Assembly: GCA_965370435.1 (NCBI GenBank)
Contig: CBDUUP010000173.1
Coordinates: forward strand, 1-9,116
From: CBDUUP01 sp965370435
GTDB lineage: Bacteria > Chloroflexota > Anaerolineae > Anaerolineales > UBA11579
Reading direction: 5' to 3'
DNA: 9,116 nt
A program made the translations under genes and the position numbers. This document shows, one piece after another, positions 6,530-9,116 of this stretch; the stretch's first letter is position 1; each line of letters opens with the position of its first letter. The notes beneath the pieces were generated by a model, which was given only the letters and a program-made list of their open reading frames with translations, was not told where the DNA came from and made no database searches.

Positions 6530-7144
6530 CTATCCAATGGTAAGAATCTCAGAAACCCCCGGCGCTTTGTAGCAGTTGGGGATGATGACATCATCGGCAA
6601 TTTGCATATGCTCGATCACGCCCCGAAAATAGGAATTTGAGTTGAACCCGCGGCCGACACCCGGAAGGGCTGCGTATTTTTGGTCATTCTGATAGCCTGC
6701 TTCAAAATCAAAAGCCTTCCGAATCAAGTCGATATTGTCGCTCACTACTTTCTTGGTATAGACCAAAATGCCGGTAGCTTTTTGGCTAATTCGATCGTAG
6801 TTTGGCACGGAGAGCAACCTGCCCAAATCTTGAACTTTCTCAGGGTCGTAAGCGCACTCCGATGTGCCGCTGATGGTTGTCGCCCAAATTATTTCGCTAT
6901 CCGGTTCAGATTCTGTATAGAATTTTGGCTCTTGGGATTCCGCTTTTGAAAAATCATAAAACTGCTGCGCCCTTTGGCTATATTCAGGGCCGAGTTCTTG
7001 AGGGTGTCGCAGCATAACCAATAGAAACAAGTGATGAAATTCTACCGGAAAACCGGGCACTTTTCTGGCCGAGAAAAAAATGGCATTCTTCTCTTGGGGA
7101 GCAAGCTCCAACGGATCCGATTGTTCTTCTTTAGGTTGTTGCAT
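6530..7144 (-). CDS. Uncharacterised 204-residue protein
   Basis: I do not recognise this protein. It begins with a charged, Gln- and Glu-rich stretch, followed by FHHLFLLVML (36-45), a Tyr- and Ser-rich middle, ATGILVYTKKVVSDNIDLI (123-141) and GRGFNSNSYFRG (164-175). It has no signal peptide and no convincing membrane helix; the 36-45 stretch is short and flanked by histidines. An early His and a late N-S/C-N-S/T-F/Y motif remind me of some permuted papain-like (NlpC/P60-related) families, but no catalytic Cys is evident in place, so this is a weak analogy. The ATG at 7144 has only a distant AAGG. It lies 67 bp after the aldo-keto reductase on the same strand and may be cotranscribed with it. 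Direct repeats close to both ends suggest it arrived, or was duplicated, as a unit. Confidence 0.65.
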   Translation of the reverse strand: MQQPKEEQSDPLELAPQEKNAIFFSARKVPGFPVEFHHLFLLVMLRHPQELGPEYSQRAQQFYDFSKAESQEPKFYTESEPDSEIIWATTISGTSECAYDPEKVQDLGRLLSVPNYDRISQKATGILVYTKKVVSDNIDLIRKAFDFEAGYQNDQKYAALPGVGRGFNSNSYFRGVIEHMQIADDVIIPNCYKAPGVSEILTIG

Positions 7145-7164
7145 GAGAAAAACTTGGCCTTATA

Positions 7165-7238
7165 TTGGTTAGCAGGTTCGGGCGAGATTACAAGGCGCGG
7201 CAGGAGAAAAATCAGCGAAAGTCCCGTGAAAGTTCGTC
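7165..7238 (-). repeat. Direct repeat B: intact aldo-keto reductase 3' end
   Basis: Partner of 6451-6524. It covers the last nine codons of the reductase (stop at 7212-7214) and 47 bp downstream. The two repeats leave a 640-bp interval (6525-7164) that holds just the 204-residue gene and about 20 bp before its start. Confidence 0.8.
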
Positions 7239-8186
7239 CAGCCGGGCCATTTCCTCGTCCGAGAGCCGGAATTTCATCGCGCCGGCGCTTTGCTCGGCCT
7301 GGTGGACTTTGGTGGCCCCGGGGATGGTGACCACGGTTTCTCCCTGGAAGTTGATCACCCAGTTCAGGGCGACCTGCGCGGGGGTGGCGTCGTATTGGGG
7401 GGCGATTTCCATCAGGGCTTCGACCAGCGGGCGGCTGCGCTCGAGATTGCGGCGCAGCATCATTTTCTTGCCGAACGGGGCCTGGTCGAACAGGTCTGGA
7501 TTCTGATGATACTTACCGGCCAGCACACCCGACCCCAATGGCGTGTAAGCGATGATGGTCACGCCCAACTCTTTGGCGGCGTCCAGCACGCCGTTGGATT
7601 CGATCTTCCGGTGGAGCAAGCTGTACTGCATCTGGTTCACCGCCAGCGGCAACCCTCGTTTTTCCAGGGCGGCGTGGGCGCGCCGCAGCCGCTGCTCGTC
7701 GAAGTTGCTGACGCCCACCGAACGGATCTTGCCCGCCTCCACCAGATCGGCCATGGCGTTCATCTCGGCTTCCGGGGAGGAAAACCCCCAGGGTTGGTGG
7801 ACCATGTAATTATCAATGCTGTAGCCATCCAGATAACGGATGCGGTCATGGATGGTCTTGGGGATATTGCGAGCCGTTCTGAAAATGGGGAACCATTTGG
7901 TCGCCACCACCACATCCTCGTCCTGCTTCCCCGCAGCTTTCAGGGCATTGGACAATCCCCGCTCCGAGGCCCCGCGCCCATACATCTCGGCGGTGTCGAA
8001 CCAGTTGATCCCCCCATCCAGGGCAGCTTGAATGATGGCATTCTTCTGCTCCTGAGAAAGGATGGGGAATATCATCCCAAATATCCCCTCGCCCCCAGAG
8101 AACTGCATCACGCCCAACCCAATGGGGGTGACCTCGATATCGGTTCGCCCCAGCCGGCGCTTTTGTATGCTTGTGTCTGTTGACAT
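7212..8186 (-). CDS. Aldo-keto reductase
   Basis: A 324-residue NAD(P)H-dependent oxidoreductase with the (beta/alpha)8 barrel of the aldo-keto reductase superfamily, full length for the family. The catalytic tetrad is visible: Asp64 and Tyr69 in FDTAEMYG, Lys97 in ATKWF and His130 in YMVHQPW. RSVGVSNF at 155-162 and NQMQYSLLHR at 184-193 are standard cofactor-face motifs. IPGATKVHQAEQSAGA at 288-303 is the typical phosphate-binding loop that favours NADPH. It is soluble and cytoplasmic, with no signal peptide. The substrate cannot be assigned; such enzymes reduce a range of aldehydes, ketones or pyridoxal-like compounds. The ATG at 8184-8186 has GAGGAG seven bases upstream. The last nine codons are duplicated 714 bp downstream as a relic. 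Confidence 0.92.
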   Translation of the reverse strand: MSTDTSIQKRRLGRTDIEVTPIGLGVMQFSGGEGIFGMIFPILSQEQKNAIIQAALDGGINWFDTAEMYGRGASERGLSNALKAAGKQDEDVVVATKWFPIFRTARNIPKTIHDRIRYLDGYSIDNYMVHQPWGFSSPEAEMNAMADLVEAGKIRSVGVSNFDEQRLRRAHAALEKRGLPLAVNQMQYSLLHRKIESNGVLDAAKELGVTIIAYTPLGSGVLAGKYHQNPDLFDQAPFGKKMMLRRNLERSRPLVEALMEIAPQYDATPAQVALNWVINFQGETVVTIPGATKVHQAEQSAGAMKFRLSDEEMARLDELSRDFR

Positions 8187-8193
8187 TGACTTA

Positions 8194-8199
8194 CTCCTC
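8194..8199 (-). promoter_or_regulatory. Shine-Dalgarno of the aldo-keto reductase
   Basis: GAGGAG on the minus strand, seven bases before the ATG at 8184-8186. It confirms the start chosen. Confidence 0.7.
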
Positions 8200-8222
8200 T
8201 ACTTCGATGTGGGAATCAATCT

Positions 8223-8279
8223 ATCATACTCGATTTTTCTCCATCTCGAAGCATAATTTTCACACAAGCGTTGTTGCAA
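8223..8279 (-). promoter_or_regulatory. Possible aldo-keto reductase promoter region
   Basis: Two weak minus-strand candidates exist. One pairs TTGCAA (8274-8279) with TATGCT (8250-8255) at an 18-bp spacing. The other is a better -10, TATGAT (8223-8228), with no recognisable -35. Either would leave a short leader before the GAGGAG. The sequence does not decide between them. Confidence 0.35.
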
Positions 8280-8493
8280 GAAACCTCCCGCAGGTTGCTG
8301 CTTTATTATATTCAGTGAACAGAATAGGCCCTGTGGAGCTGTTTGAAATGATTACGGTACAGAGCGTGGATTGAAATGCTTGGTTCTCTGGGATTTGCCA
8401 TGAAATTGTCACACACATGGGGCGAAATTCACATTTTTCACCCGAATCACCACCATTTCTTGGGTGTTATGGCAATTTCCAATGATCAAATGC
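8280..8493. other. Non-coding interval between divergent genes
   Basis: No convincing gene is seen. It contains a small hairpin (AACCT-cccgc-AGGTT, near 8281-8295) without a T run, and an imperfect stem GGGcGAAA/TTTCaCCC at 8420-8443. It separates the divergently transcribed aldo-keto reductase and right-edge gene, so both upstream control regions fall in or beside it. Confidence 0.5.
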
Positions 8494-8522
8494 TTGCGAA
8501 ATTACTTATTTTGTTGTATACT
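8494..8522 (+). promoter_or_regulatory. Sigma70-type promoter of the right-edge gene
   Basis: -35 TTGCGA (8494-8499), an exact 17-bp spacer and -10 TATACT (8517-8522) on the plus strand. Transcription would start near 8529, about 27 nt before a short upstream ORF and 65 nt before the main ATG at 8594. The -10 falls inside an inverted repeat. Confidence 0.6.
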
Positions 8523-8534
8523 GTTGATAAGTAA
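8502..8534. repeat. Perfect 8-bp inverted repeat over the promoter, candidate operator
   Basis: TTACTTAT (8502-8509) and ATAAGTAA (8527-8534) are perfect inverted repeats separated by 17 bp, centred on the -10 element of the plus-strand promoter. This layout fits a dimeric repressor site covering the spacer, -10 and start site. The centre-to-centre distance of 25 bp is longer than two turns, so a looped or tetrameric arrangement, or coincidence in AT-rich DNA, remains possible. Confidence 0.5.
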
Positions 8535-8544
8535 AAACGCATCC

Positions 8545-8582
8545 AGGAGTGGAATATGGATATTCCCTTCTTTCATAGATAA
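8545..8582 (+). promoter_or_regulatory. Leader mini-ORF with its own Shine-Dalgarno
   Basis: AGGAG (8545-8549) lies six bases before an ATG at 8556. It opens an eight-codon frame, MDIPFFHR, ending TAA at 8580-8582. The stop codon overlaps the AAGGA (8581-8585) that serves the main gene. Translation of the leader would therefore end on the ribosome-binding site of the next gene, an arrangement that can couple or attenuate expression. With only eight codons it could also be chance. Confidence 0.4.
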
Positions 8583-8593
8583 GGATTTACCAA

Positions 8594-9116
8594 ATGGTGC
8601 GCTCAAAAATTAAACGAATAGATTTGACGCCTGTTCCTCCTATATCTGATGGGTTGGCTTTGTTAAAGATCAATATTGCCACCCAAAAGAATGTATTTTG
8701 CACATGTCAAGTTGCGAAAGATTATCATGTGGGAGCTCACGATGCATCTGATACTCTAAATAGGGCTTTGGGAGATAATGAGAATCGACCCTCTCTTCTT
8801 GCGACTGATGAATCCTATTCAAATTTTGAAGATGATATTATTTTCTACCCCAAGAATCCTGCCGAAGAAAATAAAGAATCTATTAAGGATGATATCGAAT
8901 TTACACAAAACGAGTTGAAGCGGGTATATCGATCCTTTAGGAAAATTAATAGGAAGTATGAAATTGGGGAAAGACTTATAAACCAACCTGATGATTTTAG
9001 AGAACGATTTCTGGAATCCTTCAAAAAACTCAGATCAGCAAATATTCTTCCACTCACTGTAGGTAACGCTGCATTCAATCATCAAGGAATGTATCTTTTG
9101 ATAGAGTCGTGTTTTA
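8594..9116 (+). CDS. Uncharacterised protein, 3' end beyond the window
   Basis: An open frame of at least 174 codons that continues past the right edge. It starts at the ATG at 8594-8596, the first after an in-frame stop at 8576-8578, with AAGGA eight bases upstream. The visible protein starts MVRSKIKRIDLTPVPP and carries FCTC (35-38) in the first third. A hydrophilic acidic region follows (about 72-105), then a charged, probably helical stretch (about 96-130, with KRVYRSFRKINRKYE). No signal peptide or membrane helix is visible and I recognise no family. The DNA is markedly more AT-rich than the reductase next to it and lies on the opposite strand, so this may be the edge of a horizontally acquired or accessory module. 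The promoter and operator-like repeat upstream suggest regulated expression. Confidence 0.7.
   Translation, partial: MVRSKIKRIDLTPVPPISDGLALLKINIATQKNVFCTCQVAKDYHVGAHDASDTLNRALGDNENRPSLLATDESYSNFEDDIIFYPKNPAEENKESIKDDIEFTQNELKRVYRSFRKINRKYEIGERLINQPDDFRERFLESFKKLRSANILPLTVGNAAFNHQGMYLLIESCF

Noticed and set aside
7290..8183. Long plus-strand open frame opposite the aldo-keto reductase
   Set aside because: It mirrors the reductase codon pattern and encodes low-complexity Gly/His/Gln-rich sequence. The minus-strand frame has the full catalytic tetrad, so this is a shadow.
8171..8374. Plus-strand 67-codon frame leaving the reductase 5' end into the intergenic region
   Set aside because: It starts inside the reductase gene on the opposite strand, has no Shine-Dalgarno and no recognisable motif.
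8420..8443. Imperfect hairpin GGGcGAAA/TTTCaCCC, considered as a terminator or small RNA element
   Set aside because: It has a mismatch in a seven-pair stem and no T tract on either strand, and it lies upstream rather than downstream of both neighbouring genes.
8845..9078. Minus-strand 77-codon frame at the right edge
   Set aside because: It is antisense to the open plus-strand gene, which has a promoter, a Shine-Dalgarno and a longer frame. The minus frame is Ser/Phe/Leu-rich as expected for a shadow.
1..9116. CRISPR array, tRNA or rRNA genes
   Set aside because: No regularly spaced repeats, cloverleaf-like segment or rRNA-like conserved sequence was seen by reading. A dedicated scan was not possible.

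Overview
The window looks like part of a bacterial chromosome with about 50% G+C. I favour a member of the Chloroflexota (Anaerolineae-like). The basis is the mix of a small 'MYIDP..GG' one-helix protein beside a type I phosphodiesterase-like enzyme, Tat-type sulfatase-like proteins and an ISKra4-like transposase relic. This placement rests on recalled family context, not a search, so it is only moderately supported.

Nearly all genes lie on the minus strand, so the layout reads from right to left. An aldo-keto reductase (7212-8186) is followed by a 204-residue protein of unknown function (6530-7144). That 204-residue gene lies between two direct copies of a 74-bp segment that comes from the 3' end of the reductase gene. 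Next is a near-consensus sigma70-type promoter (6403-6432). It appears to drive a five-gene cluster: a 66-residue one-helix membrane protein (6151-6351), a 609-residue alkaline-phosphatase-superfamily enzyme (4267-6096), a 191-residue multi-pass membrane protein with a TTG start inside the preceding gene (3705-4280), and two tandem Tat-signal sulfatase-like paralogues (2124-3692 and 370-1935). The last paralogue ends exactly where an ISKra4-like transposase relic begins (about 162-379).

The cluster reads as an envelope-associated phospho- or sulfo-ester module: a probably cytoplasmic or membrane-peripheral phosphodiesterase, two small membrane proteins and two exported hydrolase/transferase-like proteins. 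Both exported paralogues keep metal-site motifs but have Thr where true sulfatases have the formylglycine-forming Cys. They are therefore more likely phospho-transferases or phosphodiesterases than classical sulfatases. The substrate cannot be read from the sequence. The two paralogues also look mosaic: their 5' ends are much more alike than their centres.

At the right edge, on the plus strand, an AT-rich gene with no recognised family (8594 to beyond 9116) runs off the window. It is preceded by a good promoter overlapped by a perfect 8-bp inverted repeat, and by an eight-codon upstream ORF with its own Shine-Dalgarno sequence. This short regulated-looking leader and the repeat-flanked 204-residue gene are the most unusual parts of the window.
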